A stretch of 64,000 bases of DNA from Haloplasma contractile SSD-17B (GCF_000215935.2 NZ_AFNU02000002.1:62001-126000); one strand, 5' to 3'; counted from the stretch's first letter, positions 1 to 9,433 are shown. Numbers and translations are program-made. Notes: generated by a model from the letters alone, not told the origin.

Positions 1-521
1 CTAATTAAAACACCATCTGTTCCATCTTTTTCTAATAACTTTACAATTACTTGTTCCTGTTTAGATGTCGGTATATTTTTTCCAACGTAGTCAGGTCGAA
101 TCGGAAGTTCACGGTGACCACGGTCGATTAACGTTGCGAGTTGAATTTCATTTGCACGACCATAGTCCATTATTGCATCTAATGCAGCTCGTACGGTTCT
201 CCCTGTATAAAGAACATCATCAATTAGGACAACCTTCTTACCCTCTACACTAAACTCTATTTTAGATGTACTATTTAAGGACTCATCCTTCTCAATATCA
301 TCACGATAATTAGTAATATCAAGTTCTCCTACCGATACTTCAACATCTTCTATGGTTTTTATATTTTTTGCAATTCGATTTGCAATATAAACACCTTTTG
401 ATTTTATACCGATAATGACTAAGTCTTTTGTCCCTTTGTTGCGTTCTAGTATTTCATGAGAAATTCGTTTTAATGAACGCCCCATCGTCTCTGCATCAAT
501 TATTTCTTTTGTAAATGCCAT
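1..521 (-). CDS. pyrR: PyrR, pyrimidine attenuation regulator / uracil phosphoribosyltransferase (3' end outside window)
   Basis: The gene runs off the left edge; about 173 residues are visible and only a few C-terminal ones are missing compared with the usual ~180. The PRPP-binding loop is clear (VLIDDVLYTGRTVRAA), followed by LIDRGHRELPIR and YVGKNIPTSK, which match Bacillus PyrR closely. In this family the protein binds pyr mRNA in the presence of UMP to promote termination, and it has weak UPRTase activity. The start is the ATG at 519-521, preceded by AGAGGTGA. It lies 12 bases after the LtaS-like gene on the same strand, so the two may be cotranscribed; pyr genes would be expected to the left. 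Confidence 0.93.
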   Translation of the reverse strand, partial: MAFTKEIIDAETMGRSLKRISHEILERNKGTKDLVIIGIKSKGVYIANRIAKNIKTIEDVEVSVGELDITNYRDDIEKDESLNSTSKIEFSVEGKKVVLIDDVLYTGRTVRAALDAIMDYGRANEIQLATLIDRGHRELPIRPDYVGKNIPTSKQEQVIVKLLEKDGTDGVLI

Positions 522-533
522 ACTACGTCACCT

Positions 534-2495
534 CTAAATCTTTACTTTATCTTTCAAGTCATAATAGTACTCAATGATATCGTACTTATTAATAATGTTT
601 GAAATATCAATTACGTTACTCGCTTCTTTCTTTCTCTTTTCAATATATTCCTCTGTAATAACCGATTCGTCAATTTCATCATTCGTAATATAATAGTCAT
701 CTCTAAAGTCATCATAATATATGTTACCATCTGTCCAATCACCATTATTGAAGACAACCAGATTATCATTCACGTTAAACATATCATTACCCAGTGAAAA
801 TAGGTTATGGATTCCTAACATATTCTGTATGGTAGGTGCTGCATCAACCATTCCCATTGGCGAGTCAATTGTTCTAGGTGCTTTTATATCTTTACTCCAT
901 ATAATAAACGGTACTTTTTGTCGTGCCTTATATTCAATACGGTCCATTTCATGACCAATGAGCACTTCCATATCATCGATTGGTAAATTCGCAGGATGAT
1001 CTCCATATAAGACTACAATTGTTTCATCTAACATACGGCTTTCTTCAAGTTTTAACAGAAATTGACCGAATGCCCAATCCGCATAGTGAGCGGATTTTAA
1101 ATAATTACATGTTATTGATGTCGACTCAAGTTCTCCACATGTAAGCTCAGGTTCTGGCATACCCTCTTCATCATATGTCGTGTATTTATCCACATCCGCA
1201 AATGGAGTATGATTTGTTAAGGTAATAAGTGTCGCATAGTAAGGCTCGTTAGATGCTTTTAAATACTCAATAGACTGCATATAGAATTTATAATCATTAA
1301 TACCAAATCCAACAAGGTCCTCTGGTTCAGCATGATAAAAATCACGATCTAATAAAATATCATACCCAAGAGATGGGTGCATGATATCACGATTCCAGAA
1401 TGAGCCATTGTTTCCATGCATAGACATCGTGAAATAACCTTCTTCTTTCAAGAGTTTTGGTGTTGTCACATAGTTATTATTAAAGTGAGTTAAAAAAATT
1501 GTTCCATTATTAACAGGTAATAGTGAAGTATTAAATGTAAATTCAGTATCTGATGACGTACCAACACTTTCTTGTGAGTACATGTTGCTGAAATAATAAC
1601 CTTCACTTGCAAACTGATTTAAATACGGTGTGATTTCTTGATCATCAATTGTTCTATTAACCAAGAATTGTTCCACACTCTCTGCATGAATGACAATCAC
1701 ATTTTTACCTTTAAACTTATTAGTCATTCCATTTGTTGTGTGTTCTTTATTTTGATTTCTTACAAATTGAATAAAGCGCTCATAGTCAGTTTCAGAGACA
1801 TCTTGTGTTCTTAACATCCCAACTGATTTAAACAGATCTGACATGTGATACGTATAAATGCCGTAGTTTTCTACAACATAAGGACGATTCCATAATTTAT
1901 ATAATCGTGAAACTTGTTTTCCACTTAACGTACAAAGACCAATAATGAGCATGGATAGGCCTGTTCTTAAGAAGGCTGTTCTTATCTTTTTAAGAGTTGT
2001 AGCAGAGTATTCTTTTTTTGAATTTATTGCGTAAACACTTAACAATATTATCCCTGTTATAAAAATCAACCAGTATATGACATCAAATGGCCTTAGAATC
2101 GCAGCTGCCCCATCTGAAACATCATCTAACTGCCCAAGTTGAGAAATTAAAGATAAAGATGTAAAACTTTCATACCATTTGTAATACATGATGTTTGTAA
2201 ATACTAATGCGTAGGATATAAATAGAAAGAAAATTAATGCTGCATTTCGTATTTTTTTATTTTTAATGAAATATGCAACCCCTAGTATTGATAAGACCCA
2301 AAAGGAATTATAGAAGAATGAGCGAAGCGTTGAAAAGTACATTTCCGTGTATATTTTCAATATAAGATGTGGTATGATAGAAAATATTAAATATACTTTG
2401 ATCACATGGTCTTCACTTATATATTCAACAGTATCTGTTAATGAATTCGCTATAATCGATATTAATCTTTTAAAGATATTGCTTGATTTTTTCAT
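534..2495 (-). CDS. LtaS-like lipoteichoic acid synthase family protein (sulfatase fold)
   Basis: About five N-terminal membrane segments (within residues 35-200) are followed by an extracellular alkaline-phosphatase/sulfatase domain. Family landmarks are present: the metal-binding Glu in VIHAESVEQF, the nucleophile Thr in VGTSSDTEF, the His in MHGNNGSFWNRD, and YGDHPANLP near the C-terminus. LtaS enzymes polymerise glycerol phosphate from phosphatidylglycerol on the outer face of the membrane. A GTG at 2504 is possible, but the AGGGGTG six bases before the ATG at 2493-2495 argues for the ATG. The length of 653 residues is typical. It could be a primase-type paralogue rather than the main polymerase. 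Confidence 0.88.
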   Translation of the reverse strand: MKKSSNIFKRLISIIANSLTDTVEYISEDHVIKVYLIFSIIPHLILKIYTEMYFSTLRSFFYNSFWVLSILGVAYFIKNKKIRNAALIFFLFISYALVFTNIMYYKWYESFTSLSLISQLGQLDDVSDGAAAILRPFDVIYWLIFITGIILLSVYAINSKKEYSATTLKKIRTAFLRTGLSMLIIGLCTLSGKQVSRLYKLWNRPYVVENYGIYTYHMSDLFKSVGMLRTQDVSETDYERFIQFVRNQNKEHTTNGMTNKFKGKNVIVIHAESVEQFLVNRTIDDQEITPYLNQFASEGYYFSNMYSQESVGTSSDTEFTFNTSLLPVNNGTIFLTHFNNNYVTTPKLLKEEGYFTMSMHGNNGSFWNRDIMHPSLGYDILLDRDFYHAEPEDLVGFGINDYKFYMQSIEYLKASNEPYYATLITLTNHTPFADVDKYTTYDEEGMPEPELTCGELESTSITCNYLKSAHYADWAFGQFLLKLEESRMLDETIVVLYGDHPANLPIDDMEVLIGHEMDRIEYKARQKVPFIIWSKDIKAPRTIDSPMGMVDAAPTIQNMLGIHNLFSLGNDMFNVNDNLVVFNNGDWTDGNIYYDDFRDDYYITNDEIDESVITEEYIEKRKKEASNVIDISNIINKYDIIEYYYDLKDKVKI

Positions 2496-2549
2496 ATTAA
2501 TCACCCCTGTTTAGTGAATCATTATATTGATATTTTTAATATAAACTAT

Positions 2550-2578
2550 ATTATATCAGAGTTTTATAGGATATACAA
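2550..2578 (-). promoter_or_regulatory. Sigma-A-type promoter of the LtaS-like gene
   Basis: On the minus strand, TTGTAT and TATAAT are separated by 17 bases, about 50 bases upstream of the ATG. Spacing and -10 match the vegetative consensus. Confidence 0.55.
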
Positions 2579-2645
2579 TAAGCCATGTGAATTTAAGAAC
2601 AATGGATAATTTGACGTTTAAATGCTAACAAGGATAGGTGAAACA

Positions 2646-4364
2646 ATGAATCTATTATTCGTAGGAATCAATTCAAAATTTATTCACACTAATCTCGCTA
2701 TACGCTATCTATATACATATCTAAAAGAGGACTTCAAAGTTGATTTTACTGAATTTACTATTAAGGATCAACAAGAGGATGTTACTTCACATATATTAGA
2801 CCTTAATCCAACTCATGTAGGATTCAGCTGCTATATTTGGAACATTCAGTATATCTCTTCTATCGTAAAACAACTAAAGAGAAAAGATCCTGCACTTAAG
2901 ATTTTATTAGGTGGACCTGAAGTATCGTACGATACAGGACATTGGTTTAATACTCTACCTATCGATTACCTAATATATGGTGAAGGAGAACTTGCAACTA
3001 AGCGTTTATTTAGTTCCTTGAAGAATGGTTATCCTGCATTAGATGAAATTCCTCAACTGGCTTACCGAAATGGTCAAGAGATTCACATTAATCCATGTGA
3101 GGAAGCGGTAGATTTTCAGGCACTTCCTACTCCTTATCGACTTAGACGCGACTTCAAACAACTAAAGAATCGCATTCAGTACATTGAAACTAGTAGAGGT
3201 TGTCCATTCAAATGTAGCTATTGCATGGCGTCTCTTGAAAATAATGTCCGTCATTTTGATCATGAGAAAGTTAAAGAAGAAATTCGTTTCCTAATGGAAC
3301 ATGGTGCTAAAGTCTTTAAGTTCTTGGATCGAACGTTTAACATCCGTTTAGACTATGCTCTTGATATGTTTAAATTTATTATTGAAGAACATCACCCAGG
3401 AACTCAGTTTCAATTTGAAATTACAGCTGACATATTAGATCCACAAATTATAGACTATCTAAATAAATACGCACCTAAGAATCTAATACGGTTTGAAATC
3501 GGAATTCAATCTACTAACGAATTAACAAATCGACTAATTCTTAGAAAACAAAATTTAGAAATACTAACTAATAATATAATAAAAATTCAAAAGGGTGGAA
3601 AAATAGACCTCCATCTTGACTTAATCGCCGGATTACCTAAAGAAACATATGATTCATTTATAAAAACCTTTAATGATGTTTTCTATCTAAAGCCTCATGA
3701 ATTACAACTTGGTTTCCTTAAGATGTTAAGGGGAACTAAAATTCGCAAGGAGGCCAATTTATATAACTATGTATATGATGAAAATCCTCCTTATGAGATT
3801 ATAAAACATGACGATATTTCAGAAAGAGAAATTCATGATATCCATCTAGCTGAAGAAATGCTAGAAAAATATTGGAATAGTCATCGATTTGACCGTACAA
3901 TGAATTATATATTTGATACTCACTTCCATGAAGCCTACTATCAATTTTTTGAACAGTTTGGTAAGTTCTATGATGAACACTACGAACAAATTAACCATCA
4001 ATTGTATGAATTGTGTACTAGATTATTGGGGTTTTGGAAGCATTACGGTTACCACAACGAAGGTGAGTTAAAGTCTTTAATTATTGTTGACTATTTAACC
4101 TATCATAAAACCAGACCAAAGAAATGGTATGATAACACGATTACTCAATTTGACTCTAAACAATCAAAAAATAAATTAATTCGTTTATTACTCAATCATA
4201 ATTTAATTGATGTCGATGCAAACACTCTATATAAATATGCTCAAGTTGAAATCCTAAGTATTCATCCTAATACCTATGTAGAAGGAACCTACATCTACGT
4301 AAAACTCTACCATCCACATAATCGCAATCATTTTATTATTGATTATCAGAAATTGAACCTTTAA
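2646..4364 (+). CDS. B12-binding-domain radical SAM protein (DUF4080-like)
   Basis: The N-terminal ~140 residues look like a cobalamin-binding Rossmann domain (MNLLFVGINSKFIHTNLAIR, then LLGGPEVS and YGEGE). The radical SAM core follows, with the CxxxCxxC cluster motif in RGCPFKCSYCMAS around residue 190. The long C-terminal region is typical of the DUF4080 group found in Bacillota; its substrate is not known. An upstream ATG at 2622 exists, but AAGGATAGGTG sits just before the ATG at 2646, and MNLLFVG is the usual family beginning. It is monocistronic, with a strong hairpin terminator downstream. Confidence 0.85.
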   Translation: MNLLFVGINSKFIHTNLAIRYLYTYLKEDFKVDFTEFTIKDQQEDVTSHILDLNPTHVGFSCYIWNIQYISSIVKQLKRKDPALKILLGGPEVSYDTGHWFNTLPIDYLIYGEGELATKRLFSSLKNGYPALDEIPQLAYRNGQEIHINPCEEAVDFQALPTPYRLRRDFKQLKNRIQYIETSRGCPFKCSYCMASLENNVRHFDHEKVKEEIRFLMEHGAKVFKFLDRTFNIRLDYALDMFKFIIEEHHPGTQFQFEITADILDPQIIDYLNKYAPKNLIRFEIGIQSTNELTNRLILRKQNLEILTNNIIKIQKGGKIDLHLDLIAGLPKETYDSFIKTFNDVFYLKPHELQLGFLKMLRGTKIRKEANLYNYVYDENPPYEIIKHDDISEREIHDIHLAEEMLEKYWNSHRFDRTMNYIFDTHFHEAYYQFFEQFGKFYDEHYEQINHQLYELCTRLLGFWKHYGYHNEGELKSLIIVDYLTYHKTRPKKWYDNTITQFDSKQSKNKLIRLLLNHNLIDVDANTLYKYAQVEILSIHPNTYVEGTYIYVKLYHPHNRNHFIIDYQKLNL

Positions 4365-4375
4365 TAGCGCTTATA

Positions 4376-4420
4376 AGCATAGTATGAAACTGAATTCAGT
4401 TAATAATACTATGCTTTTTT
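4376..4420 (+). terminator. Rho-independent terminator of the radical SAM gene
   Basis: A perfect 10-bp stem, AGCATAGTAT/ATACTATGCT, is followed by a run of T. Confidence 0.85.
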
Positions 4421-4461
4421 ATTTGTATTTTTTTAGTATGACTTCCTTTCAACTCTTGTTA

Positions 4462-5844
4462 CTAACCAATAATTAAATCCATCTCTGGATAACGAACACC
4501 ATTATAGTGTCCGCCTTTTTTCTTAAAGGACAGCAAAAGAGCTATTATACCGATCCGTCCTATAAACATTGTCATGATGATGATGATCTTTCCAATGTCC
4601 GATAGTTCACTCGTTATTCCTAAAGATAATCCTGTTGTTCCAAATGCCGAACACACCTCAAATAAAATAACGTGAATTTCCTTAGATTCAGTAAGTGACA
4701 ATAATAATGTACTTGTAAATACAATACAAGCTGCTGAAACTAATACGATAAACGATTTAAAAATTGTTTTTAATTTTATTGAGCGACCTGATAATGTTAC
4801 TTGATCTTTTCCTTTTGCAAATGAGACGATTGCTAGTGAGACTACAATAAAGGTAGTGGTTCTAATGCCACCTCCCGCTGAGTTAGGGGATGAACCTATA
4901 AACATGAAGGCATTAAACAACATATGTGTAACGGGTTGAAATGCTGACACATCCATCGTTTGAAATCCTGAATTCCTTGTTGTTAATGACATGAATAGCG
5001 AATAAAAAAGTGATTCTACTAATCCCTTATCATAAAAGAAATGATTGAATTCAAATATAATAATAAATAAGGCACCAATAATGGTCATAACAATATGCAT
5101 TGAAACAATCAACTTTACATAAATTGAAAATTCGAATCGCTCATTACCTAGTTTTGCTTTTAACCAGTCTTTAGTTTCGACTAACGCCCAAAATCCAACT
5201 GCTCCTGAAAACATTAAGAACATAGAGACTACTTGCACATAGTAATCATTCGAGTAATCGACAAGTGATGTCCCCGTGATATCGAACCCTGCATTTGTTG
5301 TCATAGATATTGCGAGAAAAAAGGCTTGAAAATAAGATTCCTCAAACGAAAAGTATCCTGCATAATAAAAGTGTGTTCCTAATAATAGAAATCCGGTAAA
5401 TTCAATGCAAAACAAAATTATAGCCATATCCCTTACTAGTTTGATTACTCCATTCATATTAATTTGATTTTGATCGGTCATAATGAGTGTCCGTTCTCTA
5501 AATGTAATGCGTCTACCTGTAAATACCCAGAATCCTGCAATCATTAACATAATTCCAACGCCACCCACCTGTATGATTAAGGCCAGTATCACTTGTCCAA
5601 AGATACTTAGTGTCTCTGATATATTGACAGGTGATAAGCCTGTTGTACTCATTCCACTTGCTGAGATAAATAACGCATCTATAAATGTTAATGGAATCAT
5701 ATCAGCATCTTTTAGTGAGATAGGTAACATGAGTAGTAAAGTTCCTATTAGAGTAAATCCTGCATAATAGGATATAAATGTTCTAACATATGACCCAAAT
5801 AACACTTGTCTAATCCATCTAGCTAATGATCCTAGTTTTTTCAT
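4462..5844 (-). CDS. TrkH/KtrB-family potassium (or sodium-coupled K) transporter subunit
   Basis: This 460-residue membrane protein has the four-fold M1-P-M2 architecture of the TrkH/KtrB/HKT superfamily. The four pore loops can be read: SASGMSTTGLSPV, MTTNAGFDITG, LTTRNSGFQTMD and CSAFGTTGLSLG, each with the selectivity-filter glycine. The length is closer to KtrB (~445) than to enteric TrkH. KtrB works with a cytoplasmic KtrA ring; no KtrA/TrkA gene is adjacent, so the gating partner must lie elsewhere. AAGGG lies nine bases before the ATG. Confidence 0.9.
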   Translation of the reverse strand: MKKLGSLARWIRQVLFGSYVRTFISYYAGFTLIGTLLLMLPISLKDADMIPLTFIDALFISASGMSTTGLSPVNISETLSIFGQVILALIIQVGGVGIMLMIAGFWVFTGRRITFRERTLIMTDQNQINMNGVIKLVRDMAIILFCIEFTGFLLLGTHFYYAGYFSFEESYFQAFFLAISMTTNAGFDITGTSLVDYSNDYYVQVVSMFLMFSGAVGFWALVETKDWLKAKLGNERFEFSIYVKLIVSMHIVMTIIGALFIIIFEFNHFFYDKGLVESLFYSLFMSLTTRNSGFQTMDVSAFQPVTHMLFNAFMFIGSSPNSAGGGIRTTTFIVVSLAIVSFAKGKDQVTLSGRSIKLKTIFKSFIVLVSAACIVFTSTLLLSLTESKEIHVILFEVCSAFGTTGLSLGITSELSDIGKIIIIMTMFIGRIGIIALLLSFKKKGGHYNGVRYPEMDLIIG

Positions 5845-5961
5845 GCAAAACAGCCCTTTGCTAACACTTAATCTATAGTTTGTTTTTGTTTTTATATAGT
5901 TAAATATATGATTAGGGATTTCTTTACATGTTCATCACGACAGAGTATTCTTATTTTCGCA

Positions 5962-5990
5962 TAAAAAAAAGGGAGGTGAATCCCTTTTTA
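5962..5990 (-). terminator. Terminator of the HPt gene
   Basis: On the minus strand, AAAAAGGGA and TCCC(T)n form a stem around TTCACC, ending in eight T. It lies directly after the HPt stop codon. Confidence 0.75.
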
Positions 5991-5995
5991 ACTAC

Positions 5996-6352
5996 CTAGG
6001 CAGTAATTACCTTACGTAATTCGCTTAAGACTACTTTAAATTCCTTTTTAAACTCCTTCATGTGCTGCTTGATCATTTTTTTGTCTTGATCGATAATAGC
6101 TACTTCAAATTTCGTAGAGATTTCATATAACTGATTCGCTCCTAAATTTTTAGAAATACCTTTACATGAATGAACCAAACGCCTTGCCTCTTCTAAATCA
6201 TAATCATTTTTTAAGTTAAATTTAATTTCTGATACTAAATTACGTTGGTTTTCTAAGAATTGTTCTGCTATTTTATTATAGATTTTTTTATACCCCCCTA
6301 ATAACTCTAATGCTGAGTCAACATTTACTGATTGATATAGGCCTGTTGTCAT
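5996..6352 (-). CDS. Stand-alone histidine phosphotransfer (HPt) domain protein
   Basis: This is a 118-residue, all-helical protein consisting of little more than one HPt domain. The phosphorylatable histidine is His61 in RLVHSCKGISKNLGA, matching the HPt consensus (H-x-LKG-x-x-x-x-(I/L)GA). HPt proteins shuttle phosphoryl groups between response-regulator receivers and hybrid kinases. No kinase or regulator lies nearby, so the partner is unknown. AGGAGGATTTAAA precedes the ATG. It has its own terminator and appears monocistronic. Confidence 0.8.
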   Translation of the reverse strand: MTTGLYQSVNVDSALELLGGYKKIYNKIAEQFLENQRNLVSEIKFNLKNDYDLEEARRLVHSCKGISKNLGANQLYEISTKFEVAIIDQDKKMIKQHMKEFKKEFKVVLSELRKVITA

Positions 6353-6716
6353 TTTAAATCCTCCTAATACTCTTATAACATATTTTTTATTTTATCAAAC
6401 ATTATTTATAAATTCTAGACTCTAATTATTATCCTACATAGACTAACAAAAAATCACATGGAAATTTGTCATATTTTGCTGTAAGCTTGGTTTTTATTTA
6501 AATATTCTACATCTTTCAACCCAAAAAGGTGAGAACACAGGTTTTAACCATCATGGCTATGTTTACTTTATTTAAATTATAGGATTTACAGTCTAATTTA
6601 CGTAAAGAAAAAACGTATTCGTGTCGTAAACATCAAACCCTTTTGCACAAAAAAACTCTCTCCAATTTAGAAGAAAGTTTTTTGAACTTGTATAACACTC
6701 AATTTATTTTCTTTAG
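6353..6716. other. AT-rich intergenic region, no gene recognised
   Basis: The stretch contains the terminator of the next minus-strand gene at 6649-6680. I see no convincing open frame, tRNA or known riboswitch core in the remainder. Confidence 0.5.
6649..6680 (-). terminator. Terminator downstream of the 146-residue hypothetical gene
   Basis: The minus strand shows AAAAAACTTTCT and AGAGAGTTTTTT, pairing with one G-U, and a T tail. Confidence 0.65.
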
Positions 6717-7157
6717 TTAATTCAGCAATTTGGTCACTAACTCTTCCTTTGAATTAACAGACGTTCCTAAACGTTTAAATTCAAAGAAGTCTACTACTCT
6801 AAACTTGATCCCACGATTATGAAATAGATAGTTATTAACAAACTCAACATTAAGTATTAACTCATCAATTAAGTTCTCATCCTTATTCAGTGCTATAACA
6901 ACCATTGTATGATCTTCTAATTCCATTTCATCAATGAGTTTATTAGCATATATATACTGCTTTGTTATTACACCTACTGATTCTTCTTTTAATTTCTCAA
7001 CAATAAGTAATACTTCTTCCCTTTCGGTGTTTAATTCATAATCGAATGACTGACTAATCGATCCATTCTTATACTCCATCTTGAAGACTGGATTTTTCTT
7101 TAGAACAACATTTTTAAACGTTCTATTAATGAACTTTTCAAATTTTTTATTAATCAT
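6717..7157 (-). CDS. Hypothetical protein, 146 residues
   Basis: I do not recognise this protein. It is soluble with no signal peptide or membrane segment, rich in Lys/Glu/Asn, and has alternating beta/helix character. A basic N-terminus (INKKFEKFINRTFKNVVLKK) is followed by an acidic middle part and a motif VVIALNKDE around residue 87. The gene is real: AGGAGG-like GGGAGGACGAG precedes the ATG and a terminator follows. It stands alone between the HPt gene and a non-coding stretch. No function is proposed. Confidence 0.7.
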   Translation of the reverse strand: MINKKFEKFINRTFKNVVLKKNPVFKMEYKNGSISQSFDYELNTEREEVLLIVEKLKEESVGVITKQYIYANKLIDEMELEDHTMVVIALNKDENLIDELILNVEFVNNYLFHNRGIKFRVVDFFEFKRLGTSVNSKEELVTKLLN

Positions 7158-7281
7158 AACTCGTCCTCCCTATCCTCTACTACTATATTTATATTTATCA
7201 TTAAGCCAAAATATTTATCTTTCTTTACTAATTATTTTTTTCGCAAAGTTAACGGATGAATTTGATTAACTATTGTTGTGA

Positions 7282-7365
7282 TCAAGTTAACTTGTAAAAC
7301 TGGATTATATACACTACAATGCATAGAATAGTGTAGCAAATTTCTAAGTCTATTACTAAATTCAT
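7282..7365 (-). CDS. Possible 27-residue hydrophobic peptide
   Basis: This is a short frame reading MNLVIDLEICYTILCIVVYI... ending in QFYKLT, with one membrane-length hydrophobic stretch. A GAGG lies about ten bases before the ATG, so the ribosome site is weak. It sits next to a strong bidirectional hairpin at 7394-7433. Size and hydrophobicity recall type I toxin or regulatory membrane peptides, but no antitoxin RNA can be demonstrated. It may be chance in AT-rich DNA. Confidence 0.25.
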   Translation of the reverse strand: MNLVIDLEICYTILCIVVYIIQFYKLT

Positions 7366-7393
7366 ATTATTAAAACCTCTTCTTTAACTAATT

Positions 7394-7433
7394 AAAAAGG
7401 TAGCCACTACAGATGTAGTAACTACCTTTTTTT
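7394..7433. terminator. Bidirectional hairpin terminator
   Basis: AAAAAGGTAG and CTACCTTTTT flank an inner CACTAC/GTAGT pairing. Poly-T is present in both directions. No gene clearly ends here, which suggests a short unannotated transcript on one strand. Confidence 0.7.
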
Positions 7434-7581
7434 ATAAATAACCCTCAACACATCATACAAATCTATATATGTATGATTATGGTGCAAAATAATTTCTTTC
7501 AATTTTAACACCCTCTTTATTATACACAGAAGCAATGTATTAATTTGTCTAAATTTGTTGCTTTATTATGTTTAGGATCAA

Positions 7582-8385
7582 TTACAACATAGTTGATAGA
7601 TAATTAATTAATAATCCACCTGTAATTCCTATTAATATATTCAGCAATGTACCCAACAGGTAATATTCGGCAAAATGTTGATGATCAAGTTTTTCATGTC
7701 GCGCAAGTGATTTTGCAGCTATGATTAGTCCTATCGCTCTAAACTGTAAATTAGCTGCTAGTATCAAAATAATTAATCGTTCAAAAATTCCAATATAACG
7801 CCCTAGTTTAAAAGTAGTCTCTTCAATATTAAAATTCTTTAACTGTTCGAGAAACTTTCCTACAAATATACCGGCACCAAAACCAAAGAATAGTAAAATA
7901 CTAAGATAAATTTCAATATGTGTTAAGGTCTCAATATAGTGTTCTACTAGTTTTGTTTCAGTCATTCCTGTAAGGTCCTTTAAGCTAACTAATTCGCTAA
8001 TCCATTTCATAAAATCAATGTTATAATCATTAAATGTCATCTGTTTCACAAAAATAAAACTAACAATGATTAATGTTATAATATGTACAGCCTGATCAAA
8101 CAGAAAACTAACATACGCTTTAGGTAATAATTCTCGCTCTAATAGTGCCTTTATTATATCTATGATAATATGTATGCTCACAATTACCAGGCTTACAATC
8201 AACGCGAGTAACGGATCCACCTTTAGCATTAGAATAATCAAAGTAGTAGAGAACACAATTAAAAAATGTTTGGCTAAAAACTTAAGTTTCAGTTGTTGTT
8301 TCCCCGTGGCTATGCTATTTGTTTGAAAAATAAAGTCTGCTAATATGTGTCCAAGTACACTTGACATTAAAACTGGAATAAGCAT
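7582..8385 (-). CDS. DUF3307 membrane protein
   Basis: The N-terminus (LGHILADFIFQTNSIA) and the second motif HIIIDIIKALLER with conserved His/Asp are typical of DUF3307. About seven hydrophobic segments are spread through 267 residues. The biochemical role of the family is not established; members usually lie beside SatD-type genes, as here (SatD is 233 bases upstream on the same strand). The ribosome site ATAGGGGGGATT is shared almost exactly with the SatD gene, which hints at common control or duplication of the leader. Confidence 0.82.
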   Translation of the reverse strand: MLIPVLMSSVLGHILADFIFQTNSIATGKQQLKLKFLAKHFLIVFSTTLIILMLKVDPLLALIVSLVIVSIHIIIDIIKALLERELLPKAYVSFLFDQAVHIITLIIVSFIFVKQMTFNDYNIDFMKWISELVSLKDLTGMTETKLVEHYIETLTHIEIYLSILLFFGFGAGIFVGKFLEQLKNFNIEETTFKLGRYIGIFERLIILILAANLQFRAIGLIIAAKSLARHEKLDHQHFAEYYLLGTLLNILIGITGGLLINYLSTML

Positions 8386-8618
8386 CTTAAATCCCCCCTA
8401 TTAAAATCAGTACAGTTCTAATCTTTACTTGCTGTCACTCTAAATAAGTGTCTAATATAACGTATTGTTAATGAAAGCTGCTTTATATGGCGTCATAATA
8501 TCTCGCTTTTCACAAGAATGTATAGAGTCTAAATTGATTTAAAAAACTTACTAATCCGCTGTTATTGATAGCTAGAATATAAACAGGGTAAGACTATGTT
8601 TCATAGACTAACAATTTA

Positions 8619-9287
8619 CTAACATAGTCTTTTATAAATTAGTTCATTGATTTCGACTTCACATTTATGAATTTCATACCAGTTTGCAAGTGAGATAGAG
8701 CGTTGTACACTTTGGTATTTTCGATTAAGTACTTTAGCAGCAGTTTCTAATTTTTTATGGTGTTCATATTCTATTATGCAATCCCACTGACTATTCGTCC
8801 ATTTATCAATCGATAAGTCATACAGGGTCAACATGCTATTCATCCATCTATTATGACAGTCACTTATGTCCATACTGTTTAAGAAGTAAGTACGTGGTTT
8901 CTTTCGGTATAATTTATTGTGATCTAACTCTTTTAATGCTTCTCTAGCAAAGTGAAATGCGTCACCATTATTTTCCCATGGATTTCGGTTAGCTAGTTTT
9001 AAACTATTTTCTTCTATTTCAGTAGATATAGTACCTACACCTAATCCCACTCTAACTTCTAATGGTTTAAGGTAATATCTGATGTGCCGTATTATTTTTA
9101 AGACCGGTGTATTTGGTACTAACACACATTGAATTTCGTCTCCGCGATAATATTTAAAGTCAGCAGCAAGTAAATCGTAAAAATCATTGTTTAACTGCCT
9201 TATAACATCTGCTAAGTGACTTACTTGTTCAACATGCTTTTTAGAGTCTATGATATCTACTGTTAAAACACAATAATTTTCACTCAC
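8619..9287 (-). CDS. SatD family protein
   Basis: This 222-residue cytoplasmic protein has an N-terminal domain resembling a nucleotide-cyclase fold (VLTVDIIDSKK, YYRGDEIQCVL, VGLGVGTI, NGDAFHFAREAL) and a C-terminal helix-turn-helix-like segment (AAKVLNRKYQSVQRSISLANW). SatD was named from acid-tolerance work in Streptococcus; the activity is unclear. The start is the GTG at 9287, eight bases after GGGGGGATT; an upstream ATG is absent. Its neighbour is the DUF3307 gene, a recurrent pairing in Bacillota. Confidence 0.78.
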   Translation of the reverse strand: MSENYCVLTVDIIDSKKHVEQVSHLADVIRQLNNDFYDLLAADFKYYRGDEIQCVLVPNTPVLKIIRHIRYYLKPLEVRVGLGVGTISTEIEENSLKLANRNPWENNGDAFHFAREALKELDHNKLYRKKPRTYFLNSMDISDCHNRWMNSMLTLYDLSIDKWTNSQWDCIIEYEHHKKLETAAKVLNRKYQSVQRSISLANWYEIHKCEVEINELIYKRLC

Positions 9288-9433
9288 AGTAATCCCCCCC
9301 TATGATTAGTTTACTAAAAGACAAGACATGTTTTTTACCTCATGGAATTTAGTATCTAACGTTCTGTAAATTACTTACATCATATTAATGAACTCTTTAT
9401 GTCAGTGTAACTCTATAAAAATAGCTATTATTG

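Noticed and set aside
65-253. Plus-strand open frame opposite pyrR
   Set aside because: A shadow of the conserved pyrR coding sequence on the other strand; no ribosome site.
8587-8633. Inverted repeat AAGACTATGT/ACATAGTCTT at the end of satD
   Set aside because: The T run is on the strand opposite to satD and no plus-strand gene ends there; the loop is long.
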